Part shown: positions 1 to 7,933 of the stretch, piece by piece
Numbering within the stretch: the first letter of the stretch is position 1
Layout of the letters: each line of letters begins with the position of its first letter
Source of the DNA: Marinimicrobium locisalis
Lineage (GTDB): Bacteria; Pseudomonadota; Gammaproteobacteria; Pseudomonadales; Cellvibrionaceae
Reading direction: 5' to 3'
Length of the DNA stretch: 64,000 bases
Assembly (NCBI RefSeq): GCF_039822625.1
Contig: NZ_JBDLLG010000001.1
Location: forward strand, 310,001 to 374,000
Position numbers and translations under genes: made by a program
Notes under the pieces: generated by a model
The model's database searches: none
What the model was told of the DNA's origin: nothing
What the model saw: only the letters and a program-made list of their open reading frames with translations

Positions 1-523
1 GTTGCTCGACCACGCCAACTGCGAAAAGAAGGCCGCCTCCACCGCGCTGACCCTCATGTACCGCTACGTGGGGGATTACGAGATGATGCACAAAATGTCA
101 CGGCTCGCGCGCGAGGAGCTTCGTCATTACGAGCAGGTCATGAGCCTGATGCAGAAGCGAGACATCGCCTACGGCCAGATTTCCCCCAGCCGCTATGCTT
201 CGGAATTGAGGCAACCGATTCGCACTCACGAGCCCGGCCGCTATGTGGATACCCTGATTGTGGGTGCCATTATCGAAGCCCGTTCCTGCGAGCGCTTTGC
301 CAAGCTGGCGCCCCACCTGGATGAGGAGCTGCAGGGCTTCTATCTCTCTTTGCTCAAATCCGAAGCACGCCATTTTCAGGACTATCTTAAACTGGCGCAA
401 AAAGCCTCGGGGGAGACCGCCATTCAACCGCGGGTGGATGAATTTCTGGCGCTGGAGAAAACTCTGATCGAATCACCGGACGACACCTTCCGGTTTCACA
501 GCGGCGTGCCCCGGGCCGCATAA
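1..523 (+). CDS. miaE: tRNA-(ms2io6A)-hydroxylase MiaE, 5' end cut by window edge
   Basis: Oxygen-dependent diiron hydroxylase that turns the ms2i6A base at position 37 of certain tRNAs into ms2io6A. The visible 173 residues are the body and C-terminus; the family is about 200 residues, so some 25 N-terminal residues lie outside the window, and the TTG at position 2 is inside the gene. The ferritin-like iron ligands can be seen in order: a Glu in ANCEKKAAST, ExxH in REELRHYEQ, a Glu in EARSCERF and ExxH in SEARHFQDY. The stop is 14 bases before cmoM, so two tRNA-modification genes appear to be cotranscribed. Family assignment is firm from these motifs; the substrate is taken from the family. 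Confidence 0.93.
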   Translation, partial: LLDHANCEKKAASTALTLMYRYVGDYEMMHKMSRLAREELRHYEQVMSLMQKRDIAYGQISPSRYASELRQPIRTHEPGRYVDTLIVGAIIEARSCERFAKLAPHLDEELQGFYLSLLKSEARHFQDYLKLAQKASGETAIQPRVDEFLALEKTLIESPDDTFRFHSGVPRAA

Positions 524-536
524 GAGGTTCGACCCC

Positions 537-1358
537 ATGGCCAAACATCCCGTCACGGGTGATCGCAACTTTGATGACCTGGCGGCGCGTTTCGCTCGCA
601 ACGTCTACGGTGGCTTGAAAGGGCGCATTCGCCTGTCGGTATTACGCCGGGACTTCGGCCACCACCTCCCGATTCCCCCCTTTGTGCCGGATACCGGCAA
701 ACCCACGCTACGTATTCTGGATGCGGGCGGCGGACAAGGGCAGTTTTCTCTGCCGCTGGCTCGGGCGGGGCACTCGGTCACGCTGTGCGACATCTCGGAG
801 CAGATGCTCAAGGGCGCCCGGCTGGAGGCGGAGGCGCTTGGGGTGAGTGACCGGGTGAGGCTGGTACGAGCGCCCATCCAGGGGCTCGTCGAGGCGCTAG
901 CGCCGGAGAGCGAACCGTTTGATTTGGTTATCTGCCATGCGGTGCTCGAATGGGTTTTGGACCCGAAAGCGGTCCTGTCGCACCTGCTTCAGTGGCTGGC
1001 GCCCGGCGGCTATTTATCCTTGAGCTACTACAATTTGCATGGGGCGGTGTACAAGAACCTACTGCGCACCAATTTTAAGAAAGTGGAAAAGGGGGACTAC
1101 GGGGGCTTTCGGGGGAGTTTGTCGCCTATCAACCCGCTCTACCCGGAAACGGTGGACACTTGGCTGGCCGAGCTGCCCCTGAGGCGTTTGGCGACTAGTG
1201 GCATCCGGGTTTTTCACGACTATATTCTCGACAAGGAGCAACGGGAGCAGCACCCGGACAAAGTGGTTGAGTTGGAGCTGCGGCTGTCCCAGCAGGAGCC
1301 ATATCGCTCGCTCGGGCGCTATATACACGTACTGGCGCAGCGGCACCCGGCCCGCTAA
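537..1358 (+). CDS. cmoM: tRNA 5-carboxymethoxyuridine methyltransferase CmoM (SmtA)
   Basis: SAM-dependent methyltransferase that methylates cmo5U at the wobble position (U34) to the methyl ester mcmo5U. The 273-residue protein has a class I Rossmann fold: SAM motif I is LDAGGGQGQFSLPLA near residues 60-75, followed by an acidic CDIS and the HAVLEWVLDP stretch. The signatures NFDDLAARFARNVYG at the N-terminus and GIRVFHDY plus SLGRYIHVLA at the C-terminus match E. coli CmoM closely. The ATG is 14 bases after the miaE stop. The protein is slightly longer than the E. coli enzyme because of a few extra residues before RNFDD. Confidence 0.92.
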   Translation: MAKHPVTGDRNFDDLAARFARNVYGGLKGRIRLSVLRRDFGHHLPIPPFVPDTGKPTLRILDAGGGQGQFSLPLARAGHSVTLCDISEQMLKGARLEAEALGVSDRVRLVRAPIQGLVEALAPESEPFDLVICHAVLEWVLDPKAVLSHLLQWLAPGGYLSLSYYNLHGAVYKNLLRTNFKKVEKGDYGGFRGSLSPINPLYPETVDTWLAELPLRRLATSGIRVFHDYILDKEQREQHPDKVVELELRLSQQEPYRSLGRYIHVLAQRHPAR

Positions 1359-1372
1359 TGGGCTTGCGCGGC

Positions 1373-1849
1373 TCAGCCCAACCGCTTTATTAGCAGTTCT
1401 TTTGCTTCGTTCACCTTGGCGGCCAGAAAGTCATTCCCGCCCCGGTCCGGGTGAAGTTTCTGCATGAGTTTCCGGTGGGCAGATACCACTTCGTCTCGGG
1501 TCAGTGCCTGTTCGTCGCCTTTAAGCCCGAGTGTGTCCATTGCCTCCCGCACGGACATCGGACCGACGCTCGGCTGTTTGCCAGCGGTCTGTTGTTTCTG
1601 TTTCCACAGAGGGAAGAATTGCAGGCCCAGCCCCAGGGCCGTTTTAGCCAGGGGCAGTAGGGCGCCGACGATAGCAAAGAGCCAGTGAGCCCGCCCCGTG
1701 GCCACCAAAACCAGAAGTCCGGCACCGGCGCCCCACAGGCCCAGCTTCCAGAGTAGCCGCTTGCGTTCGGCCGGGGGTAGGCGTTTGAGGTGGCCCATGG
1801 CGGCCCAGAGGCCGATGATGATCACCAGGGCAATTAGCAGTCGAATCAT
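1373..1849 (-). CDS. membrane-anchored J-domain (DnaJ-like) protein
   Basis: A 158-residue protein with two N-terminal hydrophobic segments (about residues 1-18 and 36-56) and a C-terminal J domain of about 60 residues carrying the essential HPD in KLHPDRGGN. The layout is that of small Tim14/Pam18-like or DjlA-like co-chaperones that present Hsp70 (DnaK) to membrane-associated substrates; the substrate is unknown. I chose the ATG at 1847-1849 because the protein then begins directly with the membrane segment MIRLLIALV; a longer reading would add 20 uncharacteristic polar residues. It is convergent with cmoM and divergent from the lipocalin gene. Confidence 0.8.
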   Translation of the reverse strand: MIRLLIALVIIIGLWAAMGHLKRLPPAERKRLLWKLGLWGAGAGLLVLVATGRAHWLFAIVGALLPLAKTALGLGLQFFPLWKQKQQTAGKQPSVGPMSVREAMDTLGLKGDEQALTRDEVVSAHRKLMQKLHPDRGGNDFLAAKVNEAKELLIKRLG

Positions 1850-1939
1850 TAGAACACTCGTCCAGTCGCATCGGCGCGACGTATGTTGAGCCGGTATTAT
1901 AAAGACCATTGATTCAGGAAAAACAGGGGAGTGACGTAT

Positions 1940-2479
1940 ATGAGGTATTTAGTCCGGCTTAAAATTGTTGGCGTGTGGTTGCTGTTGGGCCTCACGGGCT
2001 GCTCGGACACCGGTCTCCCGGAAGGACTGGAGCCGGTCAGGGAGTTCGAGCTGCAACGGTACCTGGGGGAGTGGCATGAAATCGCCCGGCTGGACCATGA
2101 TTTCGAGGAGGGCCTGGCCCCGGTGACGGCGACCTACTCTCGACGCGAGGACGGCGGTATTCGAGTCGTTAATCGCGGATATAACGCCGAAACGGGGCAG
2201 TGGGAGGAGGCCGAAGGCCGGGCTTACTTCATCGGCGATGAAAACGTCGGTCGGCTGAAGGTCTCTTTCTTCGGCCCGTTTTATGGGAGCTATAACATCA
2301 TTGAATTGAGTGATGATTACGACTATTCGATGGTGGCCGGACCGGATCGCTCCTATCTCTGGATCCTCTCCCGCGAGCCGGAACTGGGGCAATCGGTATT
2401 GCGCCGGCTTGTGGCGAAAGCGGAGGCCTTGGGTTTTGACACGCAAGAGCTGATCTACCCGGCCACATTCACCCCCTGA
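1940..2479 (+). CDS. blc: outer-membrane lipoprotein, lipocalin family (Blc-like)
   Basis: A bacterial lipocalin. It has an N-terminal signal ending in a lipobox (LGLTGC, Cys at residue 21 from this ATG), so it should be lipidated and held in the envelope. The lipocalin motif follows in YLGEWHEIARLDHDFEEGL, with a later NVGRLKVSFFGPFYGSYN strand region. Members bind fatty acids or lysophospholipids and are linked to envelope stress in E. coli. I prefer the ATG at 1940 because AGGGGAG at 1924-1931 sits eight bases upstream; a GTG at 1931 would overlap that site. The length of 179 residues is normal for Blc. Confidence 0.85.
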   Translation: MRYLVRLKIVGVWLLLGLTGCSDTGLPEGLEPVREFELQRYLGEWHEIARLDHDFEEGLAPVTATYSRREDGGIRVVNRGYNAETGQWEEAEGRAYFIGDENVGRLKVSFFGPFYGSYNIIELSDDYDYSMVAGPDRSYLWILSREPELGQSVLRRLVAKAEALGFDTQELIYPATFTP

Positions 2480-2527
2480 ATTCGTTATAATCCCGCTCTT
2501 TATCGATCGCCTGTTTGAGGGGAATTT

Positions 2528-3571
2528 ATGGAGCAACCACGTCTTCCCGCGGAATGGGAGCCGCAGGACGCCGTCCTGCTAACCTGGCCCCACCGCCGCA
2601 GTGACTGGGCGCCGAACCTGGAGGAGGTCACGGCCCTCTATGAAGGCTTGGTCACCGTCATCGCCGACTACGCGGATCTAATCATCGCGGTGCCCGAGGA
2701 CGAGCTCGAGACCATAGAGGCGCGCCTGGAGGCGATGAACGTTCCCATGGAGGTGGTGCATTTGCGCCCGGCGCCGAGCAACGATACCTGGGCTCGGGAC
2801 CACGGCCCCCTGACCGTGCTGGTCGAAGGCACCCCGCGCTTGCTGGACTTTGGTTTCAATGGCTGGGGCGGCAAGTTCGCTCACGAGCTGGATAACGAGG
2901 TGACGGCCCGCCTGCATCGGGACGGCGCTTTTCCGGAAGTAGAGCTTGAGGCGCAGGACTGGGTATTGGAAGGGGGGTCGATCGAAGTGGACGGAAGAGG
3001 CACCCTGCTCACCACCGAAGCCTGTCTGTTAAACGCCAACCGGAACCCGGCGCTCAGCCGCGAGGACATTGAAACGCGCCTGAAGGAAGCGTTCGGGGTG
3101 CGCCAGGTCAACTGGCTCTCCCATGGTCACCTCCTAGGGGATGACACTGACAGCCATATCGATACCATTGCCCGTCTGTGCCCGAATAACGTCGTTTTGT
3201 ATATGCAGTGCGACGACCCCCAGGATGAACACTATTCGGATCTCCAGGCCATGGAGGCGGAGCTGGCCGCCATGACCGACGCCGAGGGTCAGCCCTATCA
3301 ATTGCGGCCGTTGCCCTGGCCGGGGCCGGTTCTGAACGACGAGGGCGAGCGCCTGCCGGCGACCTACGCTAATTTTTTAGTCATCAACGGCGCAGTGCTT
3401 GTGCCCCAGTACGACAATCCCGCGGATGAGCAGGCGCTTGAGCAGGTGATGCAGGCCTTCCCGGGTTACCACATTTTCGGCATTCCCTGCTCGGTGTTGA
3501 TCGAGCAAGGGGGCAGCCTGCACTGTATTACCATGCAGCTACCGGAGGGAGTGCTCTATGACCCAGCTTAA
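2528..3571 (+). CDS. aguA: agmatine deiminase
   Basis: Hydrolyses agmatine to N-carbamoylputrescine and ammonia, the first step of the arginine-decarboxylase route to putrescine. The 347-residue protein is full length for the family (pentein fold). Visible signatures are the substrate-binding NDTWARDHGP, the WVLEGGSIEVDGRGTL block, the catalytic His in HGHLLGDDTDSHID and the nucleophilic Cys near residue 333 in EQGGSLHCI. GAGGGG precedes the ATG, and a TATAAT at 2486-2491 may be the -10 box. It overlaps aguB by 14 bases, so the two enzymes are translated together. Confidence 0.95.
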   Translation: MEQPRLPAEWEPQDAVLLTWPHRRSDWAPNLEEVTALYEGLVTVIADYADLIIAVPEDELETIEARLEAMNVPMEVVHLRPAPSNDTWARDHGPLTVLVEGTPRLLDFGFNGWGGKFAHELDNEVTARLHRDGAFPEVELEAQDWVLEGGSIEVDGRGTLLTTEACLLNANRNPALSREDIETRLKEAFGVRQVNWLSHGHLLGDDTDSHIDTIARLCPNNVVLYMQCDDPQDEHYSDLQAMEAELAAMTDAEGQPYQLRPLPWPGPVLNDEGERLPATYANFLVINGAVLVPQYDNPADEQALEQVMQAFPGYHIFGIPCSVLIEQGGSLHCITMQLPEGVLYDPA

Positions 3572-4439
3572 TGTCGGCCTCGTCCAACACGCTTGTAGTG
3601 ATGATCTGGAGGCAAACCTGGAAGCGTCCATGAACGGTATCCGCGCCGCGGCGGAGCAGGGAGCTCAGTTGGTGGTTCTCCAGGAACTGCACCGCGGGTT
3701 GTATTTCTGCCAGCAAGAGGACGTGGAGCAGTTTGACTTGGCCGAACCGATCCCCGGTCCGAGTACCGAGCGGTTGGGCGCGTTGGCCAAGTCTCTGGGC
3801 GTGGTGATTGTTTCTTCTCTGTTTGAGCGGCGCGCCCCCGGCCTGTACCACAACACGGCTGTTGTTATTGAGCGGGACGGGACCATCGCCGGGCAATACC
3901 GGAAAATGCACATCCCGGATGATCCAGGGTTCTACGAAAAGTTCTATTTCACCCCCGGCGACATGGGGTTCAACCCCATTGAGACCTCAGTGGGCAAGCT
4001 CGGCGTGCTGGTCTGTTGGGACCAGTGGTTCCCGGAGGCGGCACGCCTGATGGCCATGGCTGGGGCGCAGCTGTTGATCTACCCCACAGCCATTGGCTGG
4101 AGCCGGGAAGACGATCCCCAAGAGCAAGGGCGCCAGCGAGAAGCCTGGATGACGGTTCAACGCGCTCACGCCGTGGCCAACGGCCTGCCCGTGATCAGCG
4201 TCAACCGCATCGGACATGAGCCTGACCCGGGCGGTGGCTCGGGGATTGATTTCTGGGGTACCAGTTTTGCGGCCGGGCCCCAGGGAGAGCTTTTGTACAC
4301 AGCCACCATCGATCAGCCCGAAAGCACGGTGGTTAGCCTGGATATGGCTCGGAGCGAGGAGGTTCGTCGAATCTGGCCCTATTTGCGGGACCGACGGGTG
4401 GACCATTATGGCGATTTAACAAAATTGTATCGAGATTGA
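3558..4439 (+). CDS. aguB: N-carbamoylputrescine amidase
   Basis: Nitrilase-superfamily amidase that converts N-carbamoylputrescine to putrescine, CO2 and ammonia. The Glu-Lys-Cys triad is visible as E43 (LQELHRGLYF), K116 (YRKMHIPDD) and C153 (LVCWDQWFPE). The 293-residue length and the C-terminal WPYLRDRR...YGDL are typical of AguB. Its start lies inside the end of aguA, which supplies the product it acts on, so the function is supported by both motifs and context. A rho-independent terminator follows two bases after the stop, closing the two-gene operon. Confidence 0.95.
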   Translation: MTQLNVGLVQHACSDDLEANLEASMNGIRAAAEQGAQLVVLQELHRGLYFCQQEDVEQFDLAEPIPGPSTERLGALAKSLGVVIVSSLFERRAPGLYHNTAVVIERDGTIAGQYRKMHIPDDPGFYEKFYFTPGDMGFNPIETSVGKLGVLVCWDQWFPEAARLMAMAGAQLLIYPTAIGWSREDDPQEQGRQREAWMTVQRAHAVANGLPVISVNRIGHEPDPGGGSGIDFWGTSFAAGPQGELLYTATIDQPESTVVSLDMARSEEVRRIWPYLRDRRVDHYGDLTKLYRD

Positions 4440-4441
4440 AG

Positions 4442-4467
4442 GACGCCCCATTTTGGGGCGTCTTTCT
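4442..4467 (+). terminator. rho-independent terminator after aguAB
   Basis: A perfect 9-bp stem (GACGCCCCA / TGGGGCGTC) with a three-base loop is followed by TTTCT. It starts two bases after the aguB stop. Confidence 0.85.
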
Positions 4468-4501
4468 ACATTGATGGGTTAGACGTTGTTTAGGAGTAAC
4501 C

Positions 4502-4975
4502 ATGGCACTACCAAAAATTGGCAATCTGGCTCCGGCCTTTACCTTGAACAACCAGGATGGGGACAAGGTCAGCCTCAAGGACTTTCGGGGCAAGAAAAAC
4601 GTGGTTTTGTACTTCTACCCGAAGGCGTCCACGCCAGGGTGCACCGTACAAGCCTGTGGCATGCGCGATGCGCTCTCGGAACTCGGTGACCACGACACGG
4701 TCGTATTGGGGGTTAGCCCTGATAAAGGGCCGGCGCTACAAAAATTCATCGCCAAACAGGGCTTGAATTTCGACTTGCTGTCCGACCCGGACCACCAGGT
4801 TGCCGAGAAGTACGGCGTCTGGGGGTTAAAGCAGTTTGCGGGCAAGGAGTACATGGGCCTGATTCGGACCACCTTCCTGATTGACAAGGAAGGGCGTTTG
4901 CGTCATATCCCGGAAAAATTCACCACGAAGAACCACGATGGCGTCATTTTAGACTACGTGCGTGAACATTTCTGA
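4502..4975 (+). CDS. bcp: thioredoxin-dependent thiol peroxidase (Bcp / PrxQ family)
   Basis: Peroxiredoxin that reduces hydrogen and alkyl hydroperoxides using thioredoxin. The 157-residue protein has the PrxQ signature YFYPKASTPGCTVQACGMRD, with peroxidatic Cys47 and the neighbouring resolving Cys52, both present. The later FLIDKEGRLRHIPEKF strand fits the fold. TAGGAGT lies just before the ATG at 4502. It sits alone between the aguAB terminator and a 370-base gap, so it is probably monocistronic. Confidence 0.94.
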   Translation: MALPKIGNLAPAFTLNNQDGDKVSLKDFRGKKNVVLYFYPKASTPGCTVQACGMRDALSELGDHDTVVLGVSPDKGPALQKFIAKQGLNFDLLSDPDHQVAEKYGVWGLKQFAGKEYMGLIRTTFLIDKEGRLRHIPEKFTTKNHDGVILDYVREHF

Positions 4976-5344
4976 GACTCCGGCAGCGGCATTGAGTGGC
5001 GAGGGTGAAATGGATGACAACTAATGGGTATAAGATTGGCTTTTTAATAAAAATGTGATCTTAATCCCGCTGTGTGTCGGTTTTTTTGACTCCGTTGGCG
5101 ACATTTCGCTTTTGATTGGCCTATACTACAGTTGTCTTGTCAATGAAGTGCTTTGGTCCGCCTCAAAAGGGCAGCTAGAGCGTCATTGCGAGATGGTCGG
5201 AAAGCGGTGTCAGGCCGGGCTCCGGCCCAACATTAAAACGATCGCGAGAGTTCGGCCACTGGCAGTTCGCTGTCAGCGTCTCCGCGACCACTCAGCGTAA
5301 CTAATATTCAATGCCCAGAGTTTTTGGCAGAAGGAGAGGCCTGT
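4976..5344. other. intergenic region bcp to AraC-type gene
   Basis: About 370 bases without a convincing gene. It is locally AT rich around 5040-5060 (TTTTTAATAAAAATG) and holds a TATACT at 5122-5127 that could be a -10 box, but no well spaced -35 could be placed. If that box is used, the downstream regulator has a leader of about 200 bases. The single open frame at 5055-5300 has no family features and was not called. Confidence 0.4.
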
Positions 5345-5788
5345 ATGATTCAGTTACAGCGTATCGATGATCGAATCAGTGATAGCGCAGCGCGTCCGTT
5401 CGCCACCCCCGGCGTTCGGTCATACCATGAATATCTAGAATTGGCGAAAATTCCCCCGACAGAAGGGGTAGCCTCAAAAGTTCTGGATGTGCTGCATCGT
5501 CGAGTAGGTCAAGATCCATTAGCAATTGACTATATTGCCGAGGATCTGGACCTGTCAAAAAGGACTTTGCAACGTCGACTGCAGCAGCAAGGTGAAAATT
5601 TTGCGCAATTGCGAGACAGCTTACGTTTTCATTATGCAATCAAGTTTTTAATTGATCAGCATATGAGCGTGGATGCGGTATCCAAAGCTTTGGATTTTTC
5701 AGACCGCACCAGTTTTACCAACGCCTTTAAACGCTGGACGGGTTTGTCCCCCAGTGTGTTTCGAAAGCTGTTTCGAGATTACGCCTGA
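5345..5788 (+). CDS. stand-alone AraC-type DNA-binding protein
   Basis: A 147-residue protein whose C-terminal two thirds (about residues 55-145) form an AraC/XylS double helix-turn-helix domain: DYIAEDLDLSKRTLQRRL is the first HTH and the second contains VSKALDFSDRTSFTNAFKRW, ending in TGLSPSVFRK. The N-terminal 50 residues are too short for a cupin-like or other sensor domain, so it is not a full-length AraC regulator. AAGGAGAGG at 5331-5339 fixes the ATG at 5345. Target and inducer are unknown; the next gene downstream is yajC, after a GC-rich hairpin. Confidence 0.82.
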   Translation: MIQLQRIDDRISDSAARPFATPGVRSYHEYLELAKIPPTEGVASKVLDVLHRRVGQDPLAIDYIAEDLDLSKRTLQRRLQQQGENFAQLRDSLRFHYAIKFLIDQHMSVDAVSKALDFSDRTSFTNAFKRWTGLSPSVFRKLFRDYA

Positions 5789-5805
5789 TCAAGGCACGCT
5801 CGTTG

Positions 5806-5836
5806 CCCCCGGCCGCTTCCCGCGGCCGGGGGTATT
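5806..5836 (+). terminator. GC-rich hairpin, probable terminator of the AraC-type gene
   Basis: An 11-bp perfect stem (CCCCCGGCCGC / GCGGCCGGGGG) with a five-base loop is followed by TATTGTT, a poor but T-containing tail. It lies about 17 bases after the stop codon. Confidence 0.6.
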
Positions 5837-5922
5837 GTTCCGCCCCCTCTTCGCAATTGCCTGCCTAGCGTAAACAAGGTAGAGTTAGCCCTTTTTCCGA
5901 CCTAGAGAAAGAGGCTTGATAC

Positions 5923-6252
5923 ATGGAATTCTTTATTCCCGCCGCAATGGCCCAAGACGCTGCACCATCACAGGGTAACCCCATGGTCACTCTGTTGATG
6001 TTTGGTGGGCTTTTTGTGTTTATGTACTTGTTCATTATTCGTCCGCAACGCAAACGTCAGAAAGAGCACCAAAACCTGGTCTCTTCCTTGAGCAAAGGGG
6101 ATGAAGTGGTCATGACCAGTGGCCTGCTTGGGAAAATCGTGAAAGTGGACGATAACTACATCGTTCTCGATACCGGTGATAACCAAGAACAGAAGTTCCA
6201 GAAAGTGGCGGTGCACGCTGTACTGCCCAAAGGCACCATTAAGTCAATCTAA
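5923..6252 (+). CDS. yajC: YajC family preprotein translocase subunit
   Basis: A 109-residue single-pass inner-membrane protein: a short N-terminal segment, one membrane helix (TLLMFGGLFVFMYLFII, about residues 23-39), then RPQRKRQKEHQNLVSSLSKG and a small soluble domain with the conserved VVMTSGLLGKIVKVDD. In E. coli YajC joins SecD-SecF at the Sec translocon and lies in the tgt-yajC-secD-secF operon. Here the next gene, only three bases downstream, is a sodium/amino-acid symporter, and neither tgt nor secD is nearby. It may be the only yajC, moved away, or a second copy; the window cannot tell. Confidence 0.88.
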   Translation: MEFFIPAAMAQDAAPSQGNPMVTLLMFGGLFVFMYLFIIRPQRKRQKEHQNLVSSLSKGDEVVMTSGLLGKIVKVDDNYIVLDTGDNQEQKFQKVAVHAVLPKGTIKSI

Positions 6253-6255
6253 ACT

Positions 6256-7629
6256 ATGAATGGCAACTCTCCCTTACAAGCGTTGGAAGCCCTGCTAAGC
6301 ATCATTAAGGGGCTGATCTGGGGAGAGTTTTTGCTGGTGCTGATCCTCGGCACCGGCCTGCTTTTGATGGTACGCCTTGGCGCTATGCCGCTGAGGCGCA
6401 TCGGTACAGCCTTCCGCCAACTTTCCCGCGGTCGCCGCTCCGACGGAGAAGGCGATATCAGCTCATTTAACGCCCTTATGACCGCCTTGTCCGCCACCAT
6501 CGGCACAGGCAATATCGTCGGTGTCGCCACTGCCATTGGCATCGGTGGCCCGGGCGCGCTTTTCTGGATGTGGTGCAGCGCGCTGGTGGGTATGGCTACC
6601 AAGTACGCCGAAGCCGTGTGCGCCGTCCATTACCGGGAGAAGGACGAACATGGCCGACACGTAGGCGGCCCGATGTACTACATCAAGAATGGCCTCGGCC
6701 AGCGTTGGGTGTGGCTCGGGGGCCTCTTTGCATTTTTCGGCATGTTGGCGGGCTTTGGTATCGGTAACACCGTTCAAGCCAACTCCGTGGCGGGCGCGCT
6801 GAACGAGAGCTTCGGTATTCCCGCCTGGGCGACCAGTATTGGTTTGATGGCCATGGTGGGCGCGGTTTTGATCGGAGGAGTAAAGCGCTTGGCCAGCGTG
6901 GCCGGCAAGTTGGTGCCTTTTATGGCACTGCTGTATTTGGCCAGTGGCCTCACTATTCTCGCCCTTCACCTCACAGACATTCCCGCCGCTGTGGGGTTGG
7001 TGTTTGAATCGGCCTTCACTGGTACGGCGGCCACCGGCGGTTTTGCCGGCGCCACCATCATGGTGGCGATTCAGTTCGGCGTTGCTCGCGGTGTCTTCTC
7101 CAACGAGGCGGGCTTGGGCAGCGCCCCCATTGCCCACGCCGCCGCCCAAACGAACAGCCCGGTAGGTCAGGGGATGGTGGCGATGCTGGGAACGTTTATT
7201 GATACTCTGGTGGTGTGCACCGTGACGGGCTTGGTCCTGATTGTGACCGGCGCATGGCATAGCGGCGCGGAAGGCCCGATGATGTCGCAGGAGGCGTTTG
7301 CCTCTACGATTCCTCAGGGGCAACATTTGGTGGCGCTGTGTCTCTCGCTATTTGCGTTTACTACGCTTTTGGCGTGGAGCTACTATGGGGAGCGTTGTGC
7401 GCAGTATTTGTTTGGTGAGCGCATTATCACGCCGTTTCGGGTGGTTTGGGTGCTGGCAATTCCGGTCGGCGCCAATGTCAGTCTGGGTATTGTCTGGATC
7501 GTGGCGGATATTCTGAACGGGCTGATGGCGGTTCCCAATCTGATTGCGCTACTGGCTCTTTCCGGGGTGGTGGTCGGTCTCACCAAAGAGTATTTTGCCC
7601 GAAAGAATACTGAGCCGTTGGGGCTTTGA
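6256..7629 (+). CDS. sodium:alanine/glycine symporter, AGCS family
   Basis: A 457-residue polytopic carrier with roughly ten or more hydrophobic segments. AGCS signatures are visible: ALSATIGTGNIVGVATAI near residues 75-92, GGPMYYIKNGLG, and GVARGVFSNEAGLGSAPIAH in the middle. Members import alanine or glycine with sodium; the exact substrate is not readable here. It starts three bases after the yajC stop with no clear ribosome site of its own, which suggests translational coupling. The last 300 bases use conspicuously G- and T-ending codons compared with its first two thirds; this borders the repeat elements at 7671-7933. Confidence 0.9.
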   Translation: MNGNSPLQALEALLSIIKGLIWGEFLLVLILGTGLLLMVRLGAMPLRRIGTAFRQLSRGRRSDGEGDISSFNALMTALSATIGTGNIVGVATAIGIGGPGALFWMWCSALVGMATKYAEAVCAVHYREKDEHGRHVGGPMYYIKNGLGQRWVWLGGLFAFFGMLAGFGIGNTVQANSVAGALNESFGIPAWATSIGLMAMVGAVLIGGVKRLASVAGKLVPFMALLYLASGLTILALHLTDIPAAVGLVFESAFTGTAATGGFAGATIMVAIQFGVARGVFSNEAGLGSAPIAHAAAQTNSPVGQGMVAMLGTFIDTLVVCTVTGLVLIVTGAWHSGAEGPMMSQEAFASTIPQGQHLVALCLSLFAFTTLLAWSYYGERCAQYLFGERIITPFRVVWVLAIPVGANVSLGIVWIVADILNGLMAVPNLIALLALSGVVVGLTKEYFARKNTEPLGL

Positions 7630-7670
7630 ATTTTCTGCTGCGTTTCATGTTTCAGGCTCTTAGATGTTCC

Positions 7671-7781
7671 GGTCTGCGAAGCGAAGTACCATTACAAGAC
7701 ACGCCGTGAACCCATCCCTGGGGGCTCGAATCGCGACTCCCGCGCTCCACGGTCCTGTAATGGTACTTCGCTTCGCAGACC
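7671..7781. repeat. inverted-repeat element 1 (locus-specific arms, conserved core)
   Basis: Perfect 26-base inverted arms at 7671-7696 and 7756-7781 (begins GGTCTGCGAAGCGAAGTACC) enclose a core that reads ACGCCGTGAACCCATCCCTG from 7701. The core is shared, with changes, by the elements at 7837, 49871, 59116 and 59282, but the arms are not. It lies between the 3' ends of the convergent symporter and tusE genes. There is no T-tract, so it does not look like an ordinary terminator. Confidence 0.9.
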
Positions 7782-7836
7782 TCAGTGCAACGTGCCCCCT
7801 AATACCACTGAACACCCAGTTACTAATGAGGCAGCG

Positions 7837-7933
7837 ATTCCGGTATACCTTCCCGAGACCGTGGAGCGCGGGATTCGCGATTCGAGCCTACAGGGACGTA
7901 TTAACGGCGTGTCTCGGGAAGGTATACCGGAAT
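7837..7933. repeat. inverted-repeat element 2 (locus-specific arms, core reversed)
   Basis: Perfect 23-base arms at 7837-7859 and 7911-7933 (ATTCCGGTATACCTTCCCGA begins the left arm) flank a 51-base core at 7860-7910. Read on the minus strand the core begins ACGCCGTTAATACGTCCCTG and continues with GGCTCGAATCGCGA and CCCGCGCTCCACG, almost the same as element 1 but in the opposite orientation, 56 bases away. The arms share nothing obvious with those of element 1 apart from a GTA and a terminal GAC next to the core. Confidence 0.9.

Noticed and set aside
5055..5300. 81-codon open frame upstream of the AraC-type gene
   Set aside because: No ribosome site and no coding character; better read as leader or promoter region.
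7671..7781. Ordinary bidirectional transcription terminator
   Set aside because: The 59-base loop between the arms is too long and no T-run follows on either strand; the same core occurs in a tandem, non-convergent context at 59 kb.
7671..7933. CRISPR array or direct-repeat cluster
   Set aside because: The repeats are inverted pairs with differing arms, there are no regular spacers and no cas genes.
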